A stretch of DNA of 64,000 nt, from positions 1-64,000 of the forward strand of contig JBEKCD010000003.1 of NCBI GenBank assembly GCA_050015055.1, read 5' to 3'. The translations under genes were made by a program, and so were the position numbers. Within the stretch, counting starts at the first letter, position 1. Each line of letters begins with the position of its first letter. Origin of the DNA: JBEKCD01 sp050015055 (GTDB lineage: Archaea > Thermoproteota > Bathyarchaeia > Bathyarchaeales > Bathycorpusculaceae). Shown one piece after another: positions 8,586 to 16,806 of the stretch. The notes below the pieces were generated by a model. It was not told the DNA's origin, made no database searches, and saw nothing but the letters and a program-made list of their open reading frames with translations.

Positions 8586-9080
8586 CTAGTAGACTGTCAG
8601 AATCTTCCCAAAGTACAGTGTGTGATAGTCATCTTTCGGGTAGAAAAGCGTTTTCACATCGGCTGGAACGATGTCAGGTCTGACTTCGAGTTTGTGCACA
8701 ACCTTGCACTCGTAATGAATCTTGCATTCCCGGATTACGGGCACCTTCACCCTCTTTCCTTTCGTGAGGCTCAGTTTGCGCTCCTTGAACTTGTCATGCT
8801 CCCTGCCGCTGACTTCACCGCAATGGCTTACAGTCTTATCGAGCCCTTCACCAGGCACGTTCACCGTAAACTCATCGCTGTCTTCAATGAACTCGTGTGT
8901 GAACCGTGAATGTCTTACAGCCACCAGAAAGACAGGCATCCGCCAGAAAACTCCCACCAAGCCCCAGCCAATCGTCATTACATTACACTTTCCATCCTTC
9001 TTCGCACCGACCAACAAACAACCGGGATTTTCCAACTTCGCCAGTGTCTCAAGAACGAACTCATCAAACTTTACATTCAT
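8586..9080 (-). CDS. Flavin reductase-like (FMN-binding split barrel) protein
   Basis: A 164-residue protein of the flavin reductase-like domain family, which binds FMN and reduces it with NAD(P)H or serves as an electron carrier. The core is NVMTIGWGLVGVFWRMPVF, then SRFTHEFIEDSDEFTVNVP, the usual order of FMN phosphate and isoalloxazine contacts. The start at 9080 is chosen because GGTGAG precedes it by 6-8 bases; a longer frame to 9143 would run back into the neighbouring zinc-ribbon gene. The two genes are probably cotranscribed. Confidence 0.85.
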   Translation of the reverse strand: MNVKFDEFVLETLAKLENPGCLLVGAKKDGKCNVMTIGWGLVGVFWRMPVFLVAVRHSRFTHEFIEDSDEFTVNVPGEGLDKTVSHCGEVSGREHDKFKERKLSLTKGKRVKVPVIRECKIHYECKVVHKLEVRPDIVPADVKTLFYPKDDYHTLYFGKILTVY

Positions 9081-9117
9081 ATCGCTCACCACGAATCCCC
9101 TGCTCCGGATCTTCGTT

Positions 9118-9435
9118 TTAGAGTGGTTTTCCACATTTAACACATTTGGGTCCGATGGGCGGCTGAACGGTGTGACACTTCTTGCACTCTACGACCAATT
9201 GAGTTCCGCAGTCTTGGCAATAGTCACCGAAGAATGTGGGTTTCCCGCATTTCGGACAGTTAACAGATAGCGAAAGTCCGCAGTTACTGCATCTCACCCA
9301 GTTGGGCTGGATAGGTGTATGGCATTTGGGGCATCTGGTTTCTAGTGGGTTCACTTTGCCGCACAGGGGGCAGACGTTTGAGTTTGGAGGAACCAGCTGA
9401 CCGCAGTATTTGCACGGTTTTTTGAAGCCTGACAT
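9118..9435 (-). CDS. Small protein of four zinc ribbons
   Basis: A 105-residue protein made almost wholly of eight CxxC knuckles (CKYC, CPLC, CPKC, CSNC, CPKC, CQDC, CKKC, CVKC), enough for four zinc ribbons in tandem. The last hydrophilic residues are KCGKPL. Such double-zinc-ribbon modules usually mediate protein or nucleic-acid contacts and need not be enzymes. The stop at 9118 lies 38 bases ahead of the likely start of the flavin reductase, so they form one operon. It is divergent from a second zinc-ribbon protein at 9550. Confidence 0.85.
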   Translation of the reverse strand: MSGFKKPCKYCGQLVPPNSNVCPLCGKVNPLETRCPKCHTPIQPNWVRCSNCGLSLSVNCPKCGKPTFFGDYCQDCGTQLVVECKKCHTVQPPIGPKCVKCGKPL

Positions 9436-9549
9436 GAACTGTCACTATTAGGAGAGTTTTGCCAGTACTTGAGTAATATAGTTTTTCACGAAGAGAGCCT
9501 GAACAGAAGCTTCTTATATTTCAGATCCAATCTCTAGACTGTCAAAAGC

Positions 9550-10224
9550 ATGGAGTTGTTTGAAGTGCCGTTTATACCCTTCACAAGAAACTTCGCCGAC
9601 AACAGCACAGAGGCAGGATTTCAGTTCACGTTCTTCTGCGACGTCTGCTCTGACGGATACAAAACAAACTTTGTCGAATCAAAAACCTACAAGAAAGCAG
9701 GACTCTTGCGTGGCTTGGGCAGAGCCGCATCCCTAGGCTCTTCAGTCTTGGGCCGAAGCGGAGGATACGAAGCCGAGAGCGGAGCTGACATCATCGCCGA
9801 ACGGTTTCAAGGCATGTCCCCCGCTTGGCACAAGGAGCACGAAGACGCCTTCAAGCTGGCCCAAAACGAAGCCATGGGGCACTTCCACAAATGTCCGAAA
9901 TGCCAAAAATACGTTGACGACACGTGCTGGAACGACGAAAGCGGACTCTGCATAGAAGACGCCCCGAGAGCCGCTTCCGAAATAGCGGCTGCAAGAGCTG
10001 CCCAGATGAAAGAGCAGATATGGAAAAAGGCAGAAGAAACCCAAGTCTTCACCGGCGAAATCAAACCCACACAGACAATATGTCCCCAATGCGGAAAACC
10101 AGCAGGAGAAGGCAAGTTCTGCACAAATTGCGGGGCCCCACTCGCGATGATAAAATGCTCAAGATGCGGAGCACAAAACGCGGCAGGCACCAAATTCTGC
10201 GCAGAATGCGGAAACAAACTCTAG
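9550..10224 (+). CDS. Zinc-ribbon protein with N-terminal cysteine module
   Basis: A 224-residue protein with three parts. The N terminus contains a CDVC knuckle (about residue 30) and a partner CPKC at about 116. In between is a glycine-rich stretch (about 55-75). The C terminus has two zinc ribbons: CPQC with CTNC (about 178-195) and CSRC with CAEC (about 205-222). Similar two-part proteins occur in bacteria and archaea as uncharacterised zinc-ribbon proteins. A TATA-like CTTATATTT lies about 30 bases upstream of the ATG. The next gene starts about 60 bases downstream on the same strand. Confidence 0.75.
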   Translation: MELFEVPFIPFTRNFADNSTEAGFQFTFFCDVCSDGYKTNFVESKTYKKAGLLRGLGRAASLGSSVLGRSGGYEAESGADIIAERFQGMSPAWHKEHEDAFKLAQNEAMGHFHKCPKCQKYVDDTCWNDESGLCIEDAPRAASEIAAARAAQMKEQIWKKAEETQVFTGEIKPTQTICPQCGKPAGEGKFCTNCGAPLAMIKCSRCGAQNAAGTKFCAECGNKL

Positions 10225-10283
10225 ACCAAACCGTCAGATAGGATACGTTTTTCAACAATATAACAGAAGGCAGAAAGAGAAAG

Positions 10284-11624
10284 TTGGAGAACAGCAACGA
10301 AGACGAAGACAAGACTGTAATCGAATGCCAGATGAGTTATGCGCTTTTCGACGAGAACGGTAAACAGGCTGCCGCAGGCGATTGTAAAGGAGCGATAAAC
10401 AAAGAATATCTCACCCTGTATCCAAAGTTCGGTGACATTCTACCTTTCCACCTGAGAGAGATAGGCCTGATCGACGCAGAAAACTACGAAATCACGTTGC
10501 CGATGTTCTCAAAAGAGAAGCTGACCCTGTTCGATCTAGGCCACTGCTTCGAAGACTTCCACAGAGTTCTCTCAGACCTCAGAAACGAGGTAATTATCAA
10601 GGACTTACTCATGAACGAAACCGTCCGAAAACCTGATGTTAACATGGAATTCACCTGCATAGACGAAAAGGGAAACGAGAAGCAAAGAGGGCCAGCGAAA
10701 ACTCGTCTGTACGAGACGGGCATGGTAATAATACCTGAGAAAGGCGAGTTTATCCGAGTACCCTACAGCGATGTCACAGGCGTTTCGGAGGAAAATTACA
10801 CCATCAAGGTGGGGACAGAACAAGGAGAACAGTTTTTATTCGAGAAAATGGGGTCCGAGTTCGGTCCCTTCCTCAAGCAATTCTCAGACGTCTACAACGA
10901 ACTCCAAACCAGAGCAGTCTCCTCAATCAAGGCACTCTATCCACCCATAGACTCCATTTCACTCAGGAGAGTCTCTGCAATCATGAGGGAAGGAAAGGCC
11001 GCTGAGCGGGCTGACATAGAAGCCATCAATTCAAGATTGTGGCAAGAACTGGAGAAGAAAATAACCTCAGTCGGCCTAAACGACTCATACGCTTTTCTGA
11101 AGGAATTGGGTCGACAAGAGAAGATGGCCATAGGGTTCAAACGGGGCCTGATGGGTGACCTGACGGGCGAATACATCTGGTTTTTAGTTCCGATTTACGG
11201 CACGGTCGAGAAGGGTTACGGGAACGCTATCGCCATGGAGGCGGCAGAAGCAACGGGCGAAGAGAGTACTGGAAAAGCCACGTACTTTTTCAGAATGGTT
11301 AGCAGAAAAGACTTTCCGACCTTAAAAACTCCTGAACAGCTCGACGGCGAGGTAGACAATCTCATCAAGACGATAAACAGGTGCATGCTCGACATAAACT
11401 TCCGAAGAGAGCCCATTTACCTCCCGGAAGAGAGGCTTGATGAAGCCGACTACGTCAAATACAAAATCGCCTTTCAGAGAATTCCATCCTTGCAGAGTCT
11501 AAGGAACCTGTACATTGGAAGAGTGATACATGCGTCGCCGGAACAGTGGAAAAACGACGTTATGGAACTGCTTAGGTTCAACGTCGCAACCCCAGATGAC
11601 TCGGCCAAATGGAAAAGACAATAA
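10284..11624 (+). CDS. Uncharacterised protein with duplicated N-terminal domain
   Basis: A 446-residue protein of unknown function. Residues about 12-105 and 118-212 look like two copies of one beta-rich, PH- or GRAM-like domain. Each opens with a strand such as IECQMSYALFDENGKQ or MEFTCIDEKGNEKQ, has a strand near LTLYPKFGD or MVIIPEKGEF, then DAENYEITL or SEENYTIKV, and closes with a helix (FEDFHRVLSDLRNE, FLKQFSDVYNEL). The rest is mixed alpha/beta and contains IWFLVPIYG and ATYFFRMV. TTG at 10284 is the likely start; the next ATG is 10332. It follows the zinc-ribbon gene on the same strand and may act with it. Confidence 0.7.
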   Translation: MENSNEDEDKTVIECQMSYALFDENGKQAAAGDCKGAINKEYLTLYPKFGDILPFHLREIGLIDAENYEITLPMFSKEKLTLFDLGHCFEDFHRVLSDLRNEVIIKDLLMNETVRKPDVNMEFTCIDEKGNEKQRGPAKTRLYETGMVIIPEKGEFIRVPYSDVTGVSEENYTIKVGTEQGEQFLFEKMGSEFGPFLKQFSDVYNELQTRAVSSIKALYPPIDSISLRRVSAIMREGKAAERADIEAINSRLWQELEKKITSVGLNDSYAFLKELGRQEKMAIGFKRGLMGDLTGEYIWFLVPIYGTVEKGYGNAIAMEAAEATGEESTGKATYFFRMVSRKDFPTLKTPEQLDGEVDNLIKTINRCMLDINFRREPIYLPEERLDEADYVKYKIAFQRIPSLQSLRNLYIGRVIHASPEQWKNDVMELLRFNVATPDDSAKWKRQ

Positions 11625-11798
11625 GAAGACCCTCCTCAGCTTGCGTGAAGACGCCCTAGGATCTCTTGCAACCTGTATGCAATGCGCCTCTTGTGTGCTA
11701 TCGCATAACTTTCACGACGAGGAAAAAGCCTATTTGATCTTGCGATAGAAGGCAAGTGTTAATAGGAACAGAGAATGACTGAATTTTGGAGATGGACC

Positions 11799-12272
11799 TT
11801 GGCTAAGAAGAAGACCTGGTGTGAGAAACTTCAAGACAGCAAAGACCTGCCAAGAGTCGAGATAATCACTAACAGAATGAGCAAGAAATGGGGAACAGGC
11901 ACGATAGTCATTCCGGCACCCATAGAAGTTGATGAGTTTATGAGAAGAGTGCCCGAGGGAAAATTGACTACAATAAACCACATTTGAGAAGCCCTGGCCA
12001 AGAAACACGAGGCCACAATCGGCTGTCCTATCACCACCGGCATTTTCGCTTCGATCGCAGCCCATGCAGCAGAAGAACAGAAACAGAGAGGGCAAAAAAA
12101 CATTACTCCTTACTGGCGCACTCTCAAAGTCGGCGGTGTCATAAACGAGAAATATCCTGGCGGCACAGAAGAACAGGAGAAGCTTCTAGCAAGAGAAGGG
12201 CACAAAGTGGTGCAAAAGGGTAAGAGGTACGTCGTGGTCGAATACGAGAAGTCGTTGACAAGGCTCTCCTAA
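11799..12272 (+). pseudogene. MGMT-family-like gene interrupted by in-frame TGA
   Basis: The product resembles small proteins of the O6-alkylguanine-DNA alkyltransferase DNA-binding-domain family. The N-terminal half (WCEKLQDSKDLPRVEI, then VPEGKLTTINHI) is separated from the C-terminal half (EALAKKHEATIGCPITTGIF, then ITPYWRTLKVGG, then YPGGTEEQEKLL) by a single TGA at 11985-11987. The frame is unchanged across it and open to TAA at 12270. Arginine (CGA) would be expected there, so one C-to-T change explains it. The conserved Cys lies just beyond. TTG 11799, preceded by GGAG, is the likely start; ATG 11775 is an alternative. Decay is likelier than recoding, since TGA ends other genes here. 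Confidence 0.75.
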
Positions 12273-12371
12273 CGTTTGCTTTCTTGCGCGCGGCGCCTAC
12301 GACAAAAGACTATCTTCGACACGCACATTCTAGTTTATTGTAAAAGAACGTGCGTGCGCCTTAATAAAATG

Positions 12372-12380
12372 CTTTTTATG
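12372..12380 (+). promoter_or_regulatory. TATA box of rubrerythrin gene
   Basis: CTTTTTATG lies about 40 bases upstream of the ATG at 12419. Transcription would begin near 12400, leaving a short leader that contains the GAGGTGGAG ribosome-binding site. Confidence 0.5.
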
Positions 12381-12418
12381 CTATTGCACCACATAAGCTA
12401 AGGGTGAGGTGGAGGATT

Positions 12419-12991
12419 ATGGAGTTTAGGGGAAGTCAAACTGAGAAGAATTTGTTGGCAGCGTTTGCTGGCGAATCGCAGGCTAGAACAAGATACAGCT
12501 TCTTTGCAAGTGCGGCCAGAAAAGAAGGCTTCGAGCAGATATCGGCCATTTTCCAAGAAACGTCTGACAACGAGAAGGAACACGCGCAACTCTTTTTCGA
12601 GCATCTTAGAGGAGGGACCGCGGAGATCACTGCAGGCTATCCTGCAGGCATCGTCAGTTCAACCGCACAGAATCTGAAGGCGGCTGCTGACGGCGAGAAG
12701 TTCGAGTGGGGGACACTCTACCCCGGCTTTGCTGAAGTAGCAGAGAAAGAAGGCTTCAAAGAAGCGGCTAGAACCTTCCATCAGGTCGCAAAGGTGGAAG
12801 CATACCACGAGCGACGATACCTGAAACTTCTCGCAAACGTCGAACAAAACAAGGTCTTCAAGAAAGACGCGCCGATAAAGTGGAAGTGTCGAAACTGCGG
12901 CTACGTGCACGAAGGTCCTGAAGCCCCCGAGAAATGCCCAGTTTGCAATCACCCAAGAAGCTACTACGAAGTCTGGTGCGAAAACTACTGA
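12419..12991 (+). CDS. rbr: Rubrerythrin
   Basis: A 190-residue non-haem diiron peroxidase that reduces hydrogen peroxide in the cytoplasm of anaerobes and microaerophiles. The ferritin-like domain shows the expected diiron ligands (AFAGESQARTRY, DNEKEHAQ, EVAEKEGF, VEAYHERRY). The C terminus is a rubredoxin domain with CRNCGY and CPVC (about residues 158-178). The ATG at 12419 is chosen because GAGGTGGAG precedes it by about 5 bases and the family N terminus follows at once. It stands alone with its own promoter, and fits the peroxiredoxin and hemerythrin genes elsewhere in the window. Confidence 0.95.
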   Translation: MEFRGSQTEKNLLAAFAGESQARTRYSFFASAARKEGFEQISAIFQETSDNEKEHAQLFFEHLRGGTAEITAGYPAGIVSSTAQNLKAAADGEKFEWGTLYPGFAEVAEKEGFKEAARTFHQVAKVEAYHERRYLKLLANVEQNKVFKKDAPIKWKCRNCGYVHEGPEAPEKCPVCNHPRSYYEVWCENY

Positions 12992-13056
12992 ACAGACAAT
13001 CCAGAGATTCAGAATTTTAAGCGCTTCAAATTCGAAAGGCTACCGGGCTTTGTGCG

Positions 13057-13326
13057 TTAGCCGATCAATTCGACGGATGTTCCGATAGCCCAACCTGGTA
13101 CTCCTTTGCGGAATTTGGCTTTGACCACGCCTTTCTTGCCGTGCAAACCGATGATTTCTCCGATAAGCTTTTTCTTTCCTTCCGTCCAAACCACTTTTCG
13201 CCCAATGAGTTGACCTGCCTTGGAGACAGAATCCGCATCGGCAAATCGGATTAGACACCACTTTGACATTTGAGTTCTGATGCCTATACGATAGTTTGCT
13301 ATCGTTCCATAAACAGGTTGAGACAC
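13057..13326 (-). CDS. rpl35ae: Large-subunit ribosomal protein eL33 (L35Ae)
   Basis: An 89-residue ribosomal protein found in archaea and eukaryotes but not bacteria, and thus a strong domain-of-life marker. Family features are the N-terminal strand PVYGTIANYRIG, the middle AGQLIGRKVVW and the C-terminal GLHGKKGVVKAKFRKGVPG followed by a short hydrophobic strand. GTG 13326 is the start: GGTGAAGG precedes it, and a TGA stands in frame three codons upstream. Confidence 0.93.
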   Translation of the reverse strand: MSQPVYGTIANYRIGIRTQMSKWCLIRFADADSVSKAGQLIGRKVVWTEGKKKLIGEIIGLHGKKGVVKAKFRKGVPGWAIGTSVELIG

Positions 13327-13518
13327 GAGCCTTCACCATTGCAACACCTCCTCTAAAACACACAACTAGCTTTTAAACCTGCTTCGCCCCAACGCCCGCC
13401 AGCCACTCATCGACAATTCTTACACTTCTGAACACCACTCCCACCCCAAAAAGCCGCTCGCGACCGGAAAACCGCCGCATAATCAGCCCCGATCGCGCAA
13501 ATCCGCGCATATCTTAAT

Positions 13519-13809
13519 ATGCGACCAAGCGCATTATATACAGGTAGAATTCTCTTAGAAAAGAATGCTGACAAAAGAGCCTCAGAAGGATTTGTCGTTT
13601 TCCTTGACCATTCTACTGAAGAATATTGGCTGGAAACTATGGAATCAACAAACAAGCAGGCAAGCACACCTGTGCGATCATGGAGTGACAGAGCTGGAAT
13701 AACGCATCCGCCTAAAGTGGATTACTATGCTGAGCTGAACGCTTGGGTGCAACATGCAATAGTGGAAGCAGAAAAGAACAAGACTTCGACAAGAAAAATC
13801 AGTTCCTAA
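13519..13809 (+). CDS. Small hypothetical protein
   Basis: A frame of up to 96 residues without recognised family. The most protein-like part is the C-terminal 56 residues from an internal ATG at 13639, ending in a predicted amphipathic helix (LNAWVQHAIVEAEKN). No good ribosome-binding site decides the start. It lies between the divergent eL33 gene and the OB-fold gene. Confidence 0.35.
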   Translation: MRPSALYTGRILLEKNADKRASEGFVVFLDHSTEEYWLETMESTNKQASTPVRSWSDRAGITHPPKVDYYAELNAWVQHAIVEAEKNKTSTRKISS

Positions 13810-13887
13810 TCCTTCTAAAAGACCTCTGAAATTTACTAGGAACGGATTCTACAATAGAAAAACACAAGAAAAAAGAGTGGAAAAACC

Positions 13888-14532
13888 TTGAAAAGCAGAG
13901 TATCATCCGGTGAGTATCTTGCGTTTCTTTCTGTAAAATACGAAGTTGACCCTGACGTTCTTTTCAATGCGCTGGTCTCAGCAGGAGAAAATCGAAAATC
14001 CAAATGTGGGAACCTTTCTGTCGAACGTCGTGGTGAAACACAAGACAAAGTCGTCTTTCTGATTCTGAACGACTCCAAGGTTGTTGCACAGTTTCCTATA
14101 TTCAAGGAATTCCTCTTGGAACGAGACAATCCAGTTAGAAGATTCATGAAGACTGACATGATTCGTAGACATTTGGTCAAGAAAAACAGGACGACACACT
14201 CTCTTCCCATAAGAGATTTGCGAACTGGAATGAGCCAGATTAATCTGAAGGCCACAGTCCTGGAGATTCCAGCATCAAAACTCGTCTTTACCCGTTTCGG
14301 AAACTATGCCAGCGTAGCAAACGCTTTGATAGCGGACGAAACCGGTACAATCAAACTGTGCCTCTGGAATGAACAAATTGGCTCCATCTCCATTGGAGAC
14401 ACCATTCAACTCGAGAATGCGCGAGCATCAACGTACAGAGGCGAAAGACAGTTAAACATTGGAAAGAAAGGAACACTGAACAACATCAAAAACATGTTAA
14501 CCCAACAGCCCGAAGAGCTGTGCAGTTCTTAG
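13888..14532 (+). CDS. OB-fold nucleic-acid-binding protein, RPA-like
   Basis: A 214-residue protein with an OB-fold domain of the archaeal RPA/SSB kind in its C-terminal half (about residues 110-190). The domain begins after GMSQINLKATVLEIP and contains VANALIADETGTIKLCLWNEQIGSISIGDTIQLENA, abbreviated as the strand pair ALIADETG and KLCLWNEQ. The N-terminal half is helical and unlike known domains. It probably binds single-stranded DNA or RNA. TTG 13888 is the first possible start; no ATG fits the conserved region. It could be a telomere- or repair-associated RPA paralogue; the essential RPA is not proven to be this one. Confidence 0.7.
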   Translation: MKSRVSSGEYLAFLSVKYEVDPDVLFNALVSAGENRKSKCGNLSVERRGETQDKVVFLILNDSKVVAQFPIFKEFLLERDNPVRRFMKTDMIRRHLVKKNRTTHSLPIRDLRTGMSQINLKATVLEIPASKLVFTRFGNYASVANALIADETGTIKLCLWNEQIGSISIGDTIQLENARASTYRGERQLNIGKKGTLNNIKNMLTQQPEELCSS

Positions 14533-14626
14533 GATGCGTCAAATCGGAAGACGTGGATACAGAAAAAAAGAATTTGGAACTGTGGACGAAAAACAATCTG
14601 ACTTTAAGGCATACGAGGAATGATGT

Positions 14627-14905
14627 ATGAGAATAGTAAACGGCTGGAGAAGAATAGACAACCAGAGAGGATACATAAACTGGACGACGGGACAGAATCT
14701 TGTCGTTACAAAGAAACAGTATGGAGAGCACTACTTGGCACTGCTGTTCCCGAGAATAAGGGATGACGAGGAAGGAAAGAAAGTATCACCAGAGTTTCCG
14801 ACAGAATCGAAAGCGGAATCATTTGCTATGGACTGGATGAACAAGCATCCGAGAGGACTGGATGAGCCGCACGCGCGGTCATGTGACCAGTGTCAACAGT
14901 CTTAA
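14627..14905 (+). CDS. Small hypothetical protein
   Basis: A 92-residue protein of unknown function with a compact, well-formed sequence: GWRRIDNQRGYINWTTGQ, then LALLFPRIRDDEEG, then AESFAMDWMNKHP. The pattern suggests a small alpha/beta domain and looks coding. Its last 27 bases overlap the 3' end of feoB on the other strand, so the two genes converge. Confidence 0.55.
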   Translation: MRIVNGWRRIDNQRGYINWTTGQNLVVTKKQYGEHYLALLFPRIRDDEEGKKVSPEFPTESKAESFAMDWMNKHPRGLDEPHARSCDQCQQS

Positions 14906-16795
14906 TGCGACTCCGCCTAGAATTATTGCGAAGGCTATTTCAAACAGAGTTATGAACAGGGCCTTCTTCCCGCCAAACTCTCTTACCAGGGCGGAGATAG
15001 TAGCAACACAAGGTATGTAAAACATTGCTACCAAGGTGAAGACGACCATCTGAACCGGAGTCAAAGCCTGCAAGCCCGCTGGTGCAAGAAGGGCAGCGAG
15101 CAAGATGAGCGACAACTCTTTTCTCAGAACGCCGAATATCAGGGTCACGCCCGTGATGACGGGCAATCCAAGCCACACAACAGTGACGGGGCTGAGTAGG
15201 TTTGCAACAGGGTTCAACAAGCCAAAAACATCCGCCGCCTTTATCACGAGGCTTCCAACAACTATCAAGGGAAAAGCTATTTTTACGAATTCTGCCAGCC
15301 TGAACCACGTCTCCTTCAACACAGTCTTGAGCTGCGGCATCCTGTAATCAGCCATCTCCATTATCAGAGCGCTCGGCTCACCTGGCATGACTCTGAAAGC
15401 CAACCGTCCGAGCGCGAAGATGACCAGCAAGTCGAAGACGTAGAGGGCTAAGGCCCATTGAATACCAAGGAAATGTCCCACAAGACCCAGTATGATGACC
15501 GTGCGCGCGGCGCACGGCACGAGCGTCGTCACAAACGCGGCGAGTGTTCTCTCCCTTTGCGTTTCCATTACTCTGCATCCAAGGCACGCGGGAACGTTGC
15601 AGCCGTAGCCGAGCATCATCGGAATGAACGCTTTCCCATGCAGCCCTATCTTGTGCATCGCGTTGTCCATGAGGAATGCTATTCGGCTGAGGTAGCCCGA
15701 GTCCTCCAAGAAGTACAGAACGATGTAGAACGGAATTATGTAGGGCAGCGCCACCGTCACGCCTGCTATGAGGCCCTCTGCAACGCCGCCCCAGACCAAG
15801 TTGCCCAAGATTCCAGTCCCGAATAGACTCGTGGACAAGGGTTGCAGCCTGTCGAGGAGGTTGCTCAAAAGGTTCGAGAAGTAATTTCCGAAGGTGAAGA
15901 TGGAGTAGAAAATGAGAAGCAGCGACAGGGCCATGATGAGGTATCCGGCGAATTTGTGTGTCGTAATGTTGTGAAGCTTCTCTGCCCCCGTGGGTTTCAG
16001 AGGAGGCACCAGCTTCTGGGCCTGTCGGACAACGCGCCCGGCAGCCTCGTACCGCTCGGAGGTTATCACAGTTGAGCAGGCGTGGCCGTGAAGGTTCTCG
16101 ATTTCGCCAGCAAGTTCTCTTGCTACGTCGACCGCCCGCGGCGCCAGTCTGGCGACCTCTCTTGCTATCTCCTCATCACCCTCCAGCAGCTTGACGGCCA
16201 CGTACCTCGGAGGGTAGTAGAATTGAACGCCTCGAAGAATCTCATTAATCCTTACAATCCTTTCTTCAACCTCTTCGCCGTACCTGACCTCGCACCTCAT
16301 CGTCTGTCCTTTCTCGATGACCTCAACCGCCCTTTCGAGAAGTTCATATATGCCTATTCCCTTCGTGGCAACGGTCGTTATCACTGGCACTCCCAGAAGC
16401 TCTTCAAGCTTCTTCGTGTCGATTTCGATGCCCTTCCTCTTCGCGATATCGACCTGATTCAACGCCACGATCATCGGAGTCTCGAGTTCCATCAGCTGCA
16501 GGGTGAAGAACAGGTTTCTCTCGAGAACCGAGGCGTCGACGACGTTTATCACTAGGTCTGGCCTCTCAACCGCTATGTATTTTCTGGACACCAGCTCCTC
16601 CAGGGAATAGGTGGAAAGAGAGTATATGCCTGGAAGATCAACTATGTCTATCGTGTAGCCTTTGAAGCTGAGCGTCCCCTCCGCCCTTTCAACGGTTTTC
16701 CCAGGCCAGTTCCCGATGTGCTGATGCAGGCCGGTGAGATGGTTGAATATGACGGATTTTCCAACGTTCGCGTTTCCTGCCAACGCGATGATCAA
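14879..16795 (-). CDS. feoB: Ferrous iron transport protein B
   Basis: A 638-residue Fe(II) transporter with a cytoplasmic N-terminal GTPase and a membrane domain. The GTPase shows G1 (GNANVGKS, about residues 7-14), G3 (DLPGIYSL), and G4 (ALNQVD). The membrane part has two Gate-like segments: one around YGCNVPACLG and another after IPCVATISALVREFGGKKAL. It starts 11 bases after the stop of the DtxR-FeoA gene, so iron repressor and transporter form an operon. No separate feoA is present, because a FeoA-like domain forms the C terminus of the regulator. Confidence 0.95.
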   Translation of the reverse strand: MIIALAGNANVGKSVIFNHLTGLHQHIGNWPGKTVERAEGTLSFKGYTIDIVDLPGIYSLSTYSLEELVSRKYIAVERPDLVINVVDASVLERNLFFTLQLMELETPMIVALNQVDIAKRKGIEIDTKKLEELLGVPVITTVATKGIGIYELLERAVEVIEKGQTMRCEVRYGEEVEERIVRINEILRGVQFYYPPRYVAVKLLEGDEEIAREVARLAPRAVDVARELAGEIENLHGHACSTVITSERYEAAGRVVRQAQKLVPPLKPTGAEKLHNITTHKFAGYLIMALSLLLIFYSIFTFGNYFSNLLSNLLDRLQPLSTSLFGTGILGNLVWGGVAEGLIAGVTVALPYIIPFYIVLYFLEDSGYLSRIAFLMDNAMHKIGLHGKAFIPMMLGYGCNVPACLGCRVMETQRERTLAAFVTTLVPCAARTVIILGLVGHFLGIQWALALYVFDLLVIFALGRLAFRVMPGEPSALIMEMADYRMPQLKTVLKETWFRLAEFVKIAFPLIVVGSLVIKAADVFGLLNPVANLLSPVTVVWLGLPVITGVTLIFGVLRKELSLILLAALLAPAGLQALTPVQMVVFTLVAMFYIPCVATISALVREFGGKKALFITLFEIAFAIILGGVALRLLTLVT

Positions 16796-16806
16796 TTTCT
16801 TCTGGG

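Noticed and set aside
11530..11748. 72-residue frame with CMQCASC, resembling an iron-sulfur motif
   Set aside because: It overlaps the 3' end of the 446-residue gene in another frame, has no start signal, and the rest of the frame lacks any cluster or domain pattern.
14940..16555. Several long frames antisense or out of frame within feoB
   Set aside because: They are shadows of the well-supported feoB gene in a GC-biased region.
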